Shown here in pieces: positions 16,765-28,361 of a stretch of DNA of 34,704 bases; the stretch's first letter is position 1; every line of letters begins with the position of its first letter. A model generated the notes under the pieces. It searched no databases, was not told the origin of the DNA, and saw only the letters and a list, made by a program, of their open reading frames with translations. Made by a program: the position numbers and the translations under genes. The DNA is from an uncultured Gammaproteobacteria bacterium (GTDB taxonomy: Bacteria > Pseudomonadota > Gammaproteobacteria > Pseudomonadales > Pseudohongiellaceae). Location of the stretch: NCBI GenBank assembly GCA_903862645.1, contig CAIOZF010000045.1:1-34704 (forward strand), written 5' to 3'.

Positions 16765-16770
16765 ATTATA
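16765..16770 (-). promoter_or_regulatory. Candidate -10 box for the tol-pal operon
   Basis: A perfect TATAAT on the minus strand lies 35-40 bp upstream of the tolQ GTG. No good -35 element is visible at 17 bp. It is placed correctly to start the tolQRAB-pal-cpoB transcript. The rest of the 242-bp gap up to ruvB holds only an inverted repeat at 16866-16885 without a T-run. Confidence 0.4.
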
Positions 16771-16972
16771 AGGCACTTTTCCTGCTTCTCATACACAATC
16801 CGGTGTTTTACAAAGAGTTTTTGCCAAATTCTGCGTCCAGGGTCACCGGCATTGATTAAACAATCGCAATCTTGCTGATGATTGCACCAATACTGGTTCG
16901 TAAATGACAAAGCGTGGCACAAAACAGGTCATGCCGGTCCGATCCCTGATTACGGGCAGAACTTCGGGCTGA

Positions 16973-18001
16973 TCAATTTTCAATCGGATCTTTTGCTGAT
17001 TCGGGGGGGCGTAATCCGAAATGAAGATAGGCGTGCGGGGTCACCACACGACCCCGGGGGGTTCGCATTATAAATCCCTGCTGAATTAGGAAGGGCTCCA
17101 GCACATCCTCGATGGTGTCACGCTCCTCGGAGATTGCTGCTGCAAGACTGTCGACACCGACAGGTCCGCCACCAAATTTATCAATCATGGTCATCAGCAG
17201 GCGCCTGTCCATGTGATCAAATCCATTGCTGTCAATGCTAAGCATATCCAGCGCCTGCCCCGAGGCCGCCTTATCAATGATGCCCTGACACTTGAACTGC
17301 GCATAATCCCTCACCCGCCTGAGTAGACGGTTGGCTATTCTCGGTGTACCACGGGCTCGTCGGGCAATTTCCCATGCGCCCTCACTGTCTATCTCGCAGC
17401 CTAGAATGGCTGCCGACCGAGTCACAATGCTGCACAGATCCACGGTGGAGTAAAACTCCAAGCGCTGAATTATGCCAAAACGATCGCGCAGCGGGGATGT
17501 CAACAGCCCAGCTCGCGTCGTTGCGCCTACAAGAGTGAAGGGCGGAAGGTCGAGTTTGATTGAGCGCGCGGACGGCCCCTCCCCGATCATGATATCGAGC
17601 TGATAGTCCTCCATTGCCAGGTAGAGGATTTCCTCTATTGCGGGACTCAGGCGATGAATTTCATCGATAAACAGGACATCGCCAGCCTCCAGATTGGTGA
17701 GCATGGCGGCGAGGTCGCCGGCCTTTTCGAGTACAGGCCCTGAAGTCGACTTGATAGCAACATTCAGCTCATTGGCAATAATATTGGCAAGCGTGGTCTT
17801 GCCAAGCCCTGGAGGACCGAAGATCAGCGTGTGATCCATGGCTTCGCCCCGGTTACGGGCTGCGCCGATGAAGATCTCCATCTGCTTCTTGACCTCGGAT
17901 TGCCCGATGTAATTCTGCAGTGACAATGGCCGAATCGCCCTGTCCAGAGACTGGTCATTAGAACCTGCTGCGGGGGAAATCAAACGCTCTTCTTCGATCA
18001 T
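16973..18001 (-). CDS. ruvB: Holliday junction branch migration helicase RuvB
   Basis: RuvB is the hexameric AAA+ motor that drives branch migration with RuvA. The 342-residue protein has the Walker [17 protein letters not shown], Walker [12 protein letters not shown], the sensor [18 protein letters not shown] with the arginine finger, and the C-terminal winged helix ending [16 protein letters not shown]. It starts with ATGA overlapping the ruvA stop, so it is translationally coupled. Length is normal. Confidence 0.98.
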   Translation of the reverse strand: MIEEERLISPAAGSNDQSLDRAIRPLSLQNYIGQSEVKKQMEIFIGAARNRGEAMDHTLIFGPPGLGKTTLANIIANELNVAIKSTSGPVLEKAGDLAAMLTNLEAGDVLFIDEIHRLSPAIEEILYLAMEDYQLDIMIGEGPSARSIKLDLPPFTLVGATTRAGLLTSPLRDRFGIIQRLEFYSTVDLCSIVTRSAAILGCEIDSEGAWEIARRARGTPRIANRLLRRVRDYAQFKCQGIIDKAASGQALDMLSIDSNGFDHMDRRLLMTMIDKFGGGPVGVDSLAAAISEERDTIEDVLEPFLIQQGFIMRTPRGRVVTPHAYLHFGLRPPESAKDPIEN

Positions 18002-18621
18002 GATTGCGCCATGCTTCTAAGTGCCAGCCTGATAAGATCTTCGCTACGCTGGAGATCACTATTGAGCTTGAGCACCTGAGTGATAACCCGGGCAGCCTCT
18101 TGAGGCTTGTATCCTAGGGAGACCAGCGCTGTTTCTGCCTCCTGACTCATTTGCCGGTCAGAAGGAATCGCAGTAGCGGTCGCAGTGGATGCAGCGGATA
18201 CAGCCGCTGCCTGCCCCCAATCTGTCAGTCTATCCTTCATTTCCACTACGAGACGCTCAGCTGTTTTCTTGCCGATACCAGGCATTCGCACCAGAGCGGC
18301 AATGTCGTTGTTCCTGACAGTCTTTACGAACTCATCAACAGCCATACCAGAAAGTATTGCAAGAGCCATCTTCGGCCCTACCCCACTGATTTTGATCAGA
18401 CTGCGGAACATATGTCGCTCATCAAGCGACAAAAATCCGTAAAGCAGATGCGCATCTTCCCGCACGACCAAATGGGTGAACAACAACACTTCTTTTCCCA
18501 GCGCTGGCAACTGGTAGATAGTGCTCATGGGGGACTGAATTTCATACCCTACCCCCTGTACTTCGACGACGATGTCCGGCGCCAGCTTCTCGATCAATAT
18601 GCCGCGAATCCTGCCTATCAC
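17998..18621 (-). CDS. ruvA: Holliday junction DNA-binding protein RuvA
   Basis: RuvA binds four-way junctions and loads RuvB. The start is GTG at 18621, giving the canonical (M)[12 protein letters not shown]-terminus and 207 residues. GAGGGAG sits 8 bp upstream, whereas the longer reading to 18678 overlaps ruvC and adds unrelated residues. The OB-fold domain is followed by helix-hairpin-helix motifs ([16 protein letters not shown] and [16 protein letters not shown]), an Ala/Thr-rich linker and the small RuvB-binding domain III. It lies 13 bp after ruvC. Confidence 0.96.
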   Translation of the reverse strand: MIGRIRGILIEKLAPDIVVEVQGVGYEIQSPMSTIYQLPALGKEVLLFTHLVVREDAHLLYGFLSLDERHMFRSLIKISGVGPKMALAILSGMAVDEFVKTVRNNDIAALVRMPGIGKKTAERLVVEMKDRLTDWGQAAAVSAASTATATAIPSDRQMSQEAETALVSLGYKPQEAARVITQVLKLNSDLQRSEDLIRLALRSMAQS

Positions 18622-18634
18622 CTTTAACACTCCC

Positions 18635-19156
18635 TCAGAGTTGCAGTCTGCCGTTACTGAATGACCGCGCCCCTGCAATCTTTAGCAGACTGGCTTTCGT
18701 GTTGGCATGGCAAATAGCGATAGCCAGCGCATCAGCGGCATCTTCCTGAAGATTGCCAGCGACACCCAGCAAGACCTTCACCATATGTTGCACCTGCCCC
18801 TTCTCGGCACTACCCTTCCCCACCAGGGCTTGCTTTACCTTTCGGGCAGAGTACTCCGCAACAGGCAGGTCATGATGCAGGCAGGCAACCATAGCGCTAC
18901 CGCGTGCCTGCCCCAGCTTAAGAGCTGACGACACGCTTTTGCCAAGAAAGACTTCCTCAATGGCGCATTCCTGAGGCGCATACTCTTCAATGATTTTGCA
19001 CAGGCTATCGAAAATCTGCTTCAGACGCTGCGGGTGATCGACATCGGGCAATCTGATACACCCACACGTGACATACTCCAGCCGATTTCCCACTGCGTTG
19101 ATGATGCCGTAACCGGTCAGGCGTGAGCCAGGGTCTACCCCCAGAATCAAGGCCAT
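18635..19156 (-). CDS. ruvC: Holliday junction resolvase RuvC
   Basis: RuvC is the dimeric nuclease that resolves Holliday junctions. Starting at the ATG at 19156 gives 173 residues, the E. coli length. The RNase H-like acidic residues are visible: Asp8 in ILGVDPGSRLTGYGI, the Glu pair in AIEEVFLGK, and the C-terminal Asp pair in EDAADALAIAICHAN. First gene of ruvCAB, 50 bp downstream of yebC. Confidence 0.97.
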   Translation of the reverse strand: MALILGVDPGSRLTGYGIINAVGNRLEYVTCGCIRLPDVDHPQRLKQIFDSLCKIIEEYAPQECAIEEVFLGKSVSSALKLGQARGSAMVACLHHDLPVAEYSARKVKQALVGKGSAEKGQVQHMVKVLLGVAGNLQEDAADALAIAICHANTKASLLKIAGARSFSNGRLQL

Positions 19157-19206
19157 ATTACTTTTCTCCGGGCGGCAATGCATAGCAAACTGGGAGCTGC
19201 AATTGA

Positions 19207-19950
19207 CTACAGCCGGTTCATGATCTCTTCTGAAATACTCGCATTGCTGTAAACATTTTGCACATCATCCATATCTTCCAGATGATCCACCAGCCGCAGA
19301 AGCTTCTCTGCGGTTTCGAAATCAAGTTCAGCCTCTGTTGCCGCCAGCATGGCGACTTCTGAACTGACTGGCTCCAATCCAGCCTTGGCCAGGGCATCCT
19401 TCACTGATCCAAATTTCTCTGGCGAAGTGACGACGTTCAGACCTCCATCGTCCTGAGCAAATACATCGTCAGCTCCCGCTTCAAGCGCAATCTCGAGAAT
19501 TTTATCCTCGTCGCTGCCACACACAAAGCTGAGAGTGCCTTTTTTCTCGAAAAGATAGGATACCGAACCGCTTGTTCCGAGGTTTCCTCCGAATTTTGAG
19601 AACCCATGACGTACATCCGCCACCGTACGATTTTTGTTGTCGGTCAATGTCTCGATAAGAATCGCTACGCCACCAGGCCCATATCCTTCGTAGATCAATT
19701 CTTCCAGATTGTCGTTCTCCTCTGTACCAGCGCCACGGGCAATGGCACGCTCAATCGTCTCCCGGGTCATGTTGGCGCCCAGCGCCTTGTCCACCGCCGC
19801 ACGCAAGCGCGGGTTGTCTGCAACGTGCTCACCACCAATCTGAGCGGCTACAGTCAGCTCGCGAATCATCTTGGTAAACACCTTGGCTCGCCTGGCGTCC
19901 TGACCCGCTTTTCTATGCTTTATATTGGACCATTTACTGTGTCCGGCCAT
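19207..19950 (-). CDS. yebC: YebC/PmpR family protein
   Basis: YebC-family protein of 247 residues, starting at the ATG at 19950 with the family signature [19 protein letters not shown]. It continues with [12 protein letters not shown] and the Gly-rich [23 protein letters not shown] block. Members have been described as DNA-binding regulators (PmpR represses quinolone signalling in Pseudomonas). More recent work ties the family to translation of proline-rich stretches on the ribosome. Which applies here cannot be told from sequence. It sits between aspS and ruvC, as in many gammaproteobacteria. Confidence 0.95.
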   Translation of the reverse strand: MAGHSKWSNIKHRKAGQDARRAKVFTKMIRELTVAAQIGGEHVADNPRLRAAVDKALGANMTRETIERAIARGAGTEENDNLEELIYEGYGPGGVAILIETLTDNKNRTVADVRHGFSKFGGNLGTSGSVSYLFEKKGTLSFVCGSDEDKILEIALEAGADDVFAQDDGGLNVVTSPEKFGSVKDALAKAGLEPVSSEVAMLAATEAELDFETAEKLLRLVDHLEDMDDVQNVYSNASISEEIMNRL

Positions 19951-20054
19951 CATCGACCCCCGAACCTTTCTTAAGTCTCTAAAACCCCGATCCAATCAGC
20001 CCTCTGAACGAGTCAAGAAATTCGTGGCATGTACTTCAGAAGGACTGCGATACA

Positions 20055-21827
20055 TCACTCTTTGGGCGCTGCTTCCCGTATCCTGATATTCAATTCACGC
20101 AATTGCTTCGCAGACACTACTCCAGGAGCGTTTGTGAGCGGACACGCCGCAGACTGAGTTTTCGGGAACGCAATAACTTCCCTGATCGATGTGGCTCCGG
20201 TCATCAGCATGATCAGACGATCCAGTCCAAACGCTAGGCCGCCATGGGGAGGAGCCCCGTAGGAAAGGGCCGAAAGCAGGAAACCAAATTTCTCTTCTGC
20301 CTCTTCTTCGTCGATGCCGAGAATCCTGAATACACTTTGTTGCATCGCCGGTTGATTGATACGAATTGAACCCCCACCAAGCTCGGTGCCGTTCAATACC
20401 ATGTCATAGGCGCGTGACAGCGCATTCTGCGGATCACTCTGCAGTTGCTCGACGCTGCAGGAAGGGGCAGTAAATGGGTGATGCAGTGCCGTCAAGCCGC
20501 CTTCGCCATCTTCCTCGAACATCGGGAAATCTACAACCCAAAGAGGCGCCCAGTTACCCTTGATCATTCCCATGTCAGCACCAACCCGCAGACGCAGCGC
20601 ACCGATGGATTCGTTGACGATCTTGAGCTTGTCTGCGCCGAAGAACACCAAATCCCCTGTCTGCGCTCCCAGGCGCCTCAGCACGGCTTGAATTACCGGC
20701 TCGGGCATGAATTTCAAAATCGGTGATTGCAGACCTTCAACACCTGCCGCAAGGTCGTTTATCTTGATCCATGCCAAGCCTTTCGCGCCATAGATCGAAA
20801 CGAATTTGGTGTAGTCGTCGATCTCTTTTCTGCTCAGCCTTGCACCATCCGGAACTCGCAGACCCACTACCCGCGAACCAGAATCATTTGCCGGACCATT
20901 AAAAACCTTGAACTCTACATCTTTCATCAGGTCGGCGATATCCACCAGTTCCATGGCAATGCGCAGATCCGGCTTGTCAGAACCGAAACGGCGGGCCGCC
21001 TCGGCAAAGGTCATACGCGGAAACGGCCCGAACTCGACGTTCAAATGCTTCTTGAAAATCTGCCGAATCATTTCTTCGGTGATTGTCATGATCTGCTCTT
21101 CGTTCATGAACGAAGTTTCAATATCAATCTGAGTAAACTCGGGCTGACGGTCTGCACGCAAATCCTCGTCGCGAAAACACTTCGCGATCTGATAGTACCG
21201 GTCCATACCCGCCACCATCAGAATCTGTTTGAAGAGCTGCGGTGATTGCGGCAGTGCGAAAAAGCTGCCCTGATGGGTACGGCTGGGAACCAGATAGTCA
21301 CGGGCACCTTCCGGAGTTGCACGCGTGAGAATTGGCGTCTCGATGTCAAGGAAACCATTGTCATCCAGATAGTTGCGGATGGTGTTGCAGACCTTGGAAC
21401 GGAACCGCAGACGCTCAGCCATCTCAGGTCGGCGCAAGTCGATGTAGCGGTGACGCAGACGAATGTCCTCACCTACTTCGGTATGCTCATCGAGCAGGAA
21501 GGGTGGGGTCTTGGCGGCACTGAGGACAACCAATTCTTTGGCCAGCACCTCGATGCGCCCGGTCCCCATTTCGGCATTGCTGGTTCCTGCAGGCCTCAGC
21601 CGGACCAAGCCTTTGATCTGCAGGACGAACTCGCTGCGAACGCTCTCCGCCAGCGCAAAGCTCTCCGCTCGGTCTGGATCGAAGACCACCTGAACAATAC
21701 CCTCGCGATCGCGCAGATCCACGAAAATCACCCCTCCGTGGTCACGACGCCGGTGCGCCCATCCACACAAGCTCACTTCCTGTCCGACGTGCTGTTCGTT
21801 CAACTGCCCGCAATAATGACTGCGCAT
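20055..21827 (-). CDS. aspS: Aspartyl-tRNA synthetase
   Basis: AspRS charges tRNA-Asp. The 590-residue protein has an N-terminal OB-fold anticodon-binding domain ([21 protein letters not shown]), the class II core with motif 2 [20 protein letters not shown], the bacterial GAD insertion (about 290-420), and motif 3 [16 protein letters not shown]. Length is normal for bacterial AspRS. Whether it also charges tRNA-Asn cannot be judged here. It is followed by yebC and preceded by the FmdB-type gene. Confidence 0.97.
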   Translation of the reverse strand: MRSHYCGQLNEQHVGQEVSLCGWAHRRRDHGGVIFVDLRDREGIVQVVFDPDRAESFALAESVRSEFVLQIKGLVRLRPAGTSNAEMGTGRIEVLAKELVVLSAAKTPPFLLDEHTEVGEDIRLRHRYIDLRRPEMAERLRFRSKVCNTIRNYLDDNGFLDIETPILTRATPEGARDYLVPSRTHQGSFFALPQSPQLFKQILMVAGMDRYYQIAKCFRDEDLRADRQPEFTQIDIETSFMNEEQIMTITEEMIRQIFKKHLNVEFGPFPRMTFAEAARRFGSDKPDLRIAMELVDIADLMKDVEFKVFNGPANDSGSRVVGLRVPDGARLSRKEIDDYTKFVSIYGAKGLAWIKINDLAAGVEGLQSPILKFMPEPVIQAVLRRLGAQTGDLVFFGADKLKIVNESIGALRLRVGADMGMIKGNWAPLWVVDFPMFEEDGEGGLTALHHPFTAPSCSVEQLQSDPQNALSRAYDMVLNGTELGGGSIRINQPAMQQSVFRILGIDEEEAEEKFGFLLSALSYGAPPHGGLAFGLDRLIMLMTGATSIREVIAFPKTQSAACPLTNAPGVVSAKQLRELNIRIREAAPKE

Positions 21828-21898
21828 ACGCTATTCCTGTAATTGATCTCTAAATTAGTTCCTGGTTGCCGCGATTCTCCGCAACGACCATATATCTT

Positions 21899-22219
21899 TC
21901 AGACTGCAGTCGGTTTAACGGCACTGACAGTGCTCGCTGTCGCTGCCCCGGAACTCGTTGCAGTATCGCCCTTTACGACAGGCATTGGGGCTGCAGAGCT
22001 CTCAGCAGAGGAATCCTGGGTCCCATGTCGCTTGGCACCGGTCTTGAAATCAGTCTCGTACCATCCGCCCCCTTTAAGACGGAAGCTGCTGGCCGAAATC
22101 AGACGGACCAGCCCCGCTGTGTGGCACTGGGGGCAATCTTTCAAAGAAGCTTCACTGATCTTCTGCAGGGCTTCGAGACGATGGCCACAATCCCCACACT
22201 GATATTCATATATAGGCAT
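21899..22219 (-). CDS. FmdB-family zinc-ribbon regulatory protein
   Basis: A 106-residue protein starting [13 protein letters not shown], with two CxxC pairs (Cys8/Cys11 and Cys29/Cys32) forming the zinc ribbon of the FmdB/CxxC_CXXC_SSSS family. Then comes the conserved [15 protein letters not shown] and a low-complexity Ala/Ser/Thr tail. The function of this widespread small protein is not established. It lies directly upstream of aspS (71 bp), a very common neighbour in gammaproteobacteria. Confidence 0.9.
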   Translation of the reverse strand: MPIYEYQCGDCGHRLEALQKISEASLKDCPQCHTAGLVRLISASSFRLKGGGWYETDFKTGAKRHGTQDSSAESSAAPMPVVKGDTATSSGAATASTVSAVKPTAV

Positions 22220-22622
22220 AAACTCACTAAACCCCTATCCAACCGATACAATCCATAATATCAATGCAACCCATGCAAGCAGATGTACTGGAGGCATAGA
22301 CACGCGATTGCGGGCCAGACCTTTCGAAAACCGCGTATTGTACATTACCTGAATTTCAACTGGCATCCCTTCGCTGTACCCTGCACAGACAATATATCAA
22401 GAATGCTGGAAACAGCACTGTCCACTGCATTGGGCAGGCTGACCCTTTCAGGATACGACTGACCTTGAAAACCATCACATTTCGGATAAAAAATAATACC
22501 CGATTACGCATTGACAATCGCAGGAAACCTCGAATTTCCCCGCATAAATCCGCTGCTTGGTGCTATGAATACAGTCACTTCAGATGAGCCCGCGTGATTA
22601 ACAGAAAAGTTAAGGTTAGTGC

Positions 22623-22651
22623 TTGCGACCCCCCGGCCAATGTTATATAAA
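22623..22651 (+). promoter_or_regulatory. Sigma-70 promoter of the HU-family gene
   Basis: TTGCGA (22623-22628), an ideal 17-bp spacer and TATAAA (22646-22651). Transcription would start near 22658, leaving a leader of about 113 nt before the first ATG. Confidence 0.65.
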
Positions 22652-22721
22652 TAAAACCCCACAGTGGCGTAAAGGGAATAAAAACGCCTGTCCTAATTGT
22701 GTTGGATGACATCTTGGGGTT

Positions 22722-22739
22722 CTCCCTTTGCATAGGGAG
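22722..22739 (+). promoter_or_regulatory. Leader hairpin in the HU-family mRNA
   Basis: CTCCCT and AGGGAG pair perfectly around a 6-nt loop, about 32 nt before the start codon and inside the predicted leader. There is no T-run, so it is not an intrinsic terminator. It may affect mRNA stability or bind a regulator. Confidence 0.35.
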
Positions 22740-22770
22740 CAACATAAGAAATAACCTTAATTAAAAGAGA

Positions 22771-23160
22771 ATGGGCATGGCTGTAGAAAAAACCGTTACT
22801 AATACTGTCAAGAAAGCGCCTGCTTCCGTCAGCAAAACCACCGCGATTCAGGAAAAATACACCAAGACCGCGATTCTCAATGAAATATCCGAGAATACCA
22901 GCCTGACCAAGAAACAGGTCTCGGCAGTTCTTGATGAACTGACCAGTGTTATCGAGCGTCACATGAAGAAGCGCGGCGTAGGCGAGTTCACGCTTCCTGG
23001 CCTGCTCAAGATTAAGTCGGTCAAGCGGCCGGCGCGTCCAGCCCGTAAGAATGTGCCAAACCCATTTAAGCCGGGGGAATTCATGGATATCCCGAAGAAG
23101 GCCGCGACCACTCGCGTGAAAATTCTGCCTCTGAAGAAGCTGAAAGAATTCGCACTCTGA
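22771..23160 (+). CDS. HU-family DNA-binding protein
   Basis: A 129-residue basic protein with a Lys/Ala/Thr-rich N-terminal extension (about 30 residues) before a recognisable HU/IHF fold. Helices are YTKTAILNEISENTSLTKKQVSAVLDEL (residues about 29-56), the beta-arm contains GEFTLPGLLKIKSVKRPARPAR, and the C-terminal strand and helix end TTRVKILPLKKLKEFAL. The arm tip has KNVPNPFKPGEFMDI instead of the usual RNPxTGE, typical of a divergent HU-like family common in gammaproteobacteria. The in-frame ATG at 22777 is an equally good start, with AGAGAAT upstream. It is monocistronic, with its own promoter and terminator. Confidence 0.88.
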   Translation: MGMAVEKTVTNTVKKAPASVSKTTAIQEKYTKTAILNEISENTSLTKKQVSAVLDELTSVIERHMKKRGVGEFTLPGLLKIKSVKRPARPARKNVPNPFKPGEFMDIPKKAATTRVKILPLKKLKEFAL

Positions 23161-23223
23161 GCCAGAGTTTCCCGTTTTCACAGCGATTGCGGGATCTAAA
23201 TCGTTCATCAGTTCAACAGAAAG

Positions 23224-23243
23224 GCAGCCCTAGGGCTGCTTTT
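23224..23243 (+). terminator. Intrinsic terminator after the HU-family gene
   Basis: A perfect GC-rich palindrome (GCAGCCCT/AGGGCTGC, 23224-23239) is followed by TTTTCTC. It separates the HU-family gene from proS. Confidence 0.8.
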
Positions 23244-23266
23244 CTCATTTAAGGTTCCTGCAAATT

Positions 23267-25009
23267 ATGCGCGCTAGCAAATACCTCATCGCCACCCTCA
23301 AGGAGACACCGGCGGACGCCGAAGTGATTAGCCATCAACTGATGGTGCGAGCGGGTCTCATCCGCAAACTTGCTACCGGGATGTACACATGGCTTCCAGC
23401 AGGACTGCGTGTGCTGCAAAAAGTCACCGCTATCATCCGTGAGGAAATGAACCGCTCCGGTGCGCTGGAGGTCTCAATGCCGGTCGTGCAATCTGCGGAT
23501 CTCTGGCTGGAATCCGGCCGCTGGGACAAGATGGGGCCGGAACTGTTGCGCTTTGTCGATCGTCACCAGAGAGACTTCTGTCTTGGCCCTACCCACGAAG
23601 AAGTCATCACGGACCTCATTCGTAATGAGTTCAACAGCTACCGTCAGTTACCCGCCAACTTCTATCAGATCCAGACCAAGTTCAGGGATGAACGCCGCCC
23701 AAGATTCGGCGTGATGCGGGCACGGGAATTTCTCATGAAGGATGCGTATTCCTTCCATATGACAGATGAGTCACTGCAGGAGACTTACGATGTCATGCAC
23801 CGCACCTACTGCCGAATCTTCGAACGACTGGGCCTCGACTTCCGCCCCGTCCTGGCAGATTCCGGCAACATCGGCGGCAACATGTCCCATGAGTTCCATG
23901 TATTGGCCGATTCCGGCGAGGACGAGATCGTCTTCAGTTCGCAAAGCGCCTATGCCGCCAATATTGAGATGGCCACGGGAACCCTGCCAGACGTCACATT
24001 TGCTGCAGCAGAGCCCCGTAAACCTGCAGGCTTACTGATTGACACAGCACAAGCACACAGCATTGACGATGTCTCCGCACTGCTGGGAGTTGAGGCGCGT
24101 CGACTCGTAAAAACCCTGATCGTCAAAGCTATCCCCAGTGATGCCAATCCCTCTGGCCTGCTGGCCCTGCTGATTCGCGGCGACCAAGACATTAACCAAG
24201 TCAAGGCCGAGAAGCTGACGCAGATCGCCTCTCCTTTCACTCTGGCCGAAGACGCCGACATTGAGCGCGCTCTAGGCTGCAAACCCGGCAGCCTCGGCCC
24301 TCTCAATCTAAAAATCCCCGTCATCGCCGATTTCAGTGTCGTGGATCTGGTCAACTTCGTCTGTGGCGCCAACATCAATGGCAAGCATTTTACCGACGCC
24401 AATTGGGGCATCGACTGTCATTACGATGCTGTCGCTGACATCCGCAAGGTTAGAGAGGGGGATCTTAGCCCAGACGGCAAAGGCACGCTGCTGATCAAAC
24501 GCGGTATCGAAGTTGGCCACATATTCCAGCTGGGCACCAAGTACAGTCAGGCAATGAATGCCACCGTGCTAGATGAGAACGGCAAGACTGTCGTCATGAT
24601 CATGGGCTGCTATGGCATCGGCGTCAGCCGCATCGTGGCAGCCTGCATTGAGCAGAACCACGACGCTCAGGGAATCATCTGGCCCGACAACATCGCGCCC
24701 TTCCAGATTGCCATCATCCCGTTGAATGCGCATAAATCTGATGCGGTTCGGGAACTGAGTGAAAGTCTGCTGACACAACTGACGGACGCCGGTTACGAAG
24801 TTCTGCTGGATGACAGAGACAAGAAAACCAGCACCGGCGTGAAATTTGCGGACATGGAACTTATGGGCATTCCGCACCGTATTGTGGTTTCCGAACGCGG
24901 TATCGAACAGGGTGTGCTGGAATATAAATCACGACGAGGCACCGAGAACGAGCTGATTCCAGCGAACGAAATTGTGCCCTTTGTGAGGGATAGAATCCGT
25001 CAGGACTGA
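23267..25009 (+). CDS. proS: Prolyl-tRNA synthetase (bacterial type, with editing domain)
   Basis: ProRS charges tRNA-Pro and hydrolyses mischarged Ala-tRNA-Pro. The 580-residue protein begins [20 protein letters not shown]. It has the class II core with [15 protein letters not shown], motif 2 [25 protein letters not shown], an INS/YbaK editing domain (about 225-385), motif 3 [13 protein letters not shown], and a C-terminal anticodon-binding domain (about 475-575). Length is normal for the bacterial type. Monocistronic or leading the short plus-strand run to brkB (62-bp gap). Confidence 0.97.
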   Translation: MRASKYLIATLKETPADAEVISHQLMVRAGLIRKLATGMYTWLPAGLRVLQKVTAIIREEMNRSGALEVSMPVVQSADLWLESGRWDKMGPELLRFVDRHQRDFCLGPTHEEVITDLIRNEFNSYRQLPANFYQIQTKFRDERRPRFGVMRAREFLMKDAYSFHMTDESLQETYDVMHRTYCRIFERLGLDFRPVLADSGNIGGNMSHEFHVLADSGEDEIVFSSQSAYAANIEMATGTLPDVTFAAAEPRKPAGLLIDTAQAHSIDDVSALLGVEARRLVKTLIVKAIPSDANPSGLLALLIRGDQDINQVKAEKLTQIASPFTLAEDADIERALGCKPGSLGPLNLKIPVIADFSVVDLVNFVCGANINGKHFTDANWGIDCHYDAVADIRKVREGDLSPDGKGTLLIKRGIEVGHIFQLGTKYSQAMNATVLDENGKTVVMIMGCYGIGVSRIVAACIEQNHDAQGIIWPDNIAPFQIAIIPLNAHKSDAVRELSESLLTQLTDAGYEVLLDDRDKKTSTGVKFADMELMGIPHRIVVSERGIEQGVLEYKSRRGTENELIPANEIVPFVRDRIRQD

Positions 25010-25071
25010 ATAGCGCCAACGATGGATTTTCCCGTCACCCACTGAAATGCTGAGACGCGAGGCAAGGCATC

Positions 25072-27184
<2,113 letters not shown>

Positions 27185-27228
27185 ACCCACACCCACTTTC
27201 AAGCCAATTGCCCAAACTCGAGCCACCG

Positions 27229-27639
27229 ATGACTTCTGACTCCACCAGCAACAACAACTCTGCAGATCTGACGCCCCCAGCGATCATTGAACAATCACGA
27301 CGTGCAGTGGTCTTCACCTTTTACACGCTGTTGTGTACCTATACGATCTATGGTCTGTGGCAGGTCCCGGGCGGCAATATTCCAGCTCTGGGATTTTTGT
27401 GGATACTGAAGATGGTGCCCCTGCTCATTTTTGCGCCGGGGCTGCGGCAGCGGCATCTGCGGACGTTTGCCTGGCTCTCTTTCGTCGTGCTGCTTTACTT
27501 CGTGGTGTCAGTGCAAATAGCTTTTGTTGAAGATACTCGTCTCTACGGCATATTTATCACGCTGCTGTTATCGGTTCTGTTCTGCGCGCTGGTCGTCTAT
27601 ATCCGCAATTTCCGCAACTTCTACAAAACACCACTATAA
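27229..27639 (+). CDS. DUF2069 membrane protein
   Basis: A 136-residue protein with a polar N-terminus (Ser/Asn-rich, residues 1-22) and four predicted membrane helices. The conserved DUF2069 features include LCTYTIYGLW, LWILKMVPLLIFAPGLRQRHLRTFAWLSFVVLLYF and the VYIRNFRNFYK C-terminus. Function unknown. The ATG at 27229 is chosen because the open frame before it overlaps the end of wrbA. It is 44 bp after wrbA, probably the same transcript, and its last 19 bp overlap the convergent hda stop region. Confidence 0.88.
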   Translation: MTSDSTSNNNSADLTPPAIIEQSRRAVVFTFYTLLCTYTIYGLWQVPGGNIPALGFLWILKMVPLLIFAPGLRQRHLRTFAWLSFVVLLYFVVSVQIAFVEDTRLYGIFITLLLSVLFCALVVYIRNFRNFYKTPL

Positions 27640-28358
27640 GAGCCTGATTTCTGCCAGCCCATAAGGTCGCGCACCAGAGGAATGGTGATGCGACGCTTGG
27701 TTTCCAGTGAGTGCTGATCAAGACGCTCCAGCAGTTCGAAAAGGTTAGTCATGCCCCGGTCGTTACGCAGCAGAACATAACTGGCCACTTCTTCGCTGAT
27801 TTCAAAACCACGCTGGCGAGCCCGCAATTGCAGGGCGAGAACCTTGTCGGCATCGTCCAGCGGCTGACACTGAAAGATCAATCCCGAGAGCAAACGCGAG
27901 AGGAGGTCCGCCAACTGCAACGGTAACTGACGCGGATTCATTTTGACTGAGATACACAAACGAGTGTTACTTTCGCGCAGACGGTTGAAGAGATTGAATA
28001 GCGCCAGCTCCCACTCCGCGTGACCGGCAATCGCCTGCACATCATCGAGACACACCAATGCCAGCGCTTCCAGCCCCTCGAAGATTTCCGGACTGAATTC
28101 CCGATAGCTGGCCAGCGGAATATAAAACGCTGGCTGCTGCCGGTCTTCGGCCTGATGACACAACGCCTGCAACAGGTGAGTGCTGCCAGCACTCGCACTG
28201 CTCCACAAACAGATGTACTGATGACACTCTTCGTGCAAGGGTTGACGCAGTTGTTCGGCAAGCTGCCGGTTAGCAGCGGAGATGAAGAAATTTGCGAAGG
28301 TGGCCGAATCATCAAGCCTGATACCGAGTGACAACTGTCGAGGAGCGCGCGACGTCAT
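27621..28358 (-). CDS. hda: DnaA inactivator Hda
   Basis: Hda is a DnaA-like AAA+ protein. With the DNA-loaded sliding clamp it triggers ATP hydrolysis by DnaA after initiation (RIDA). The 245-residue protein begins with a clamp-binding-like motif (RQLSLGIRL, near residue 7). It has a Walker A region reading SSASAGSTHLLQA, a variant lacking the classical GKT, then Walker B ALVCLDDVQAIAG and a lid ending in LFELLERLDQHSLETKRRITIPLVRDLM. Hda proteins often bind ADP with a relaxed P-loop. The gene follows the DUF2066 gene by 3 bp. Confidence 0.93.
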   Translation of the reverse strand: MTSRAPRQLSLGIRLDDSATFANFFISAANRQLAEQLRQPLHEECHQYICLWSSASAGSTHLLQALCHQAEDRQQPAFYIPLASYREFSPEIFEGLEALALVCLDDVQAIAGHAEWELALFNLFNRLRESNTRLCISVKMNPRQLPLQLADLLSRLLSGLIFQCQPLDDADKVLALQLRARQRGFEISEEVASYVLLRNDRGMTNLFELLERLDQHSLETKRRITIPLVRDLMGWQKSGSYSGVL

Positions 28359-28361
28359 CCT

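Larger units (their letters stand above)
22220..22770. other. 551-bp non-coding region between divergent fmdB-type and HU-family genes
   Basis: I see no ORF with coding character, tRNA or insertion sequence here. The right-hand part holds a good promoter at 22623-22651 and a leader of roughly 110 nt with a hairpin at 22722-22739. The left-hand 400 bp is AT-richer and unassigned; a small RNA or binding sites for nucleoid proteins would be possible but nothing specific is visible. Confidence 0.6.

Noticed and set aside
16866-16885. Inverted repeat GCAATC/GATTGC downstream of ruvB as a terminator
   Set aside because: The stem has only 6 bp and no T-run follows on either strand.
18622-18678. N-terminal extension of ruvA
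   Set aside because: It overlaps the ruvC 3' end and lacks family similarity; GTG at 18621 with GAGGGAG upstream gives the canonical start.
22693-23208. 171-codon minus-strand frame across the HU-family gene
   Set aside because: Antisense shadow of a clear HU-family coding region, without family resemblance of its own.
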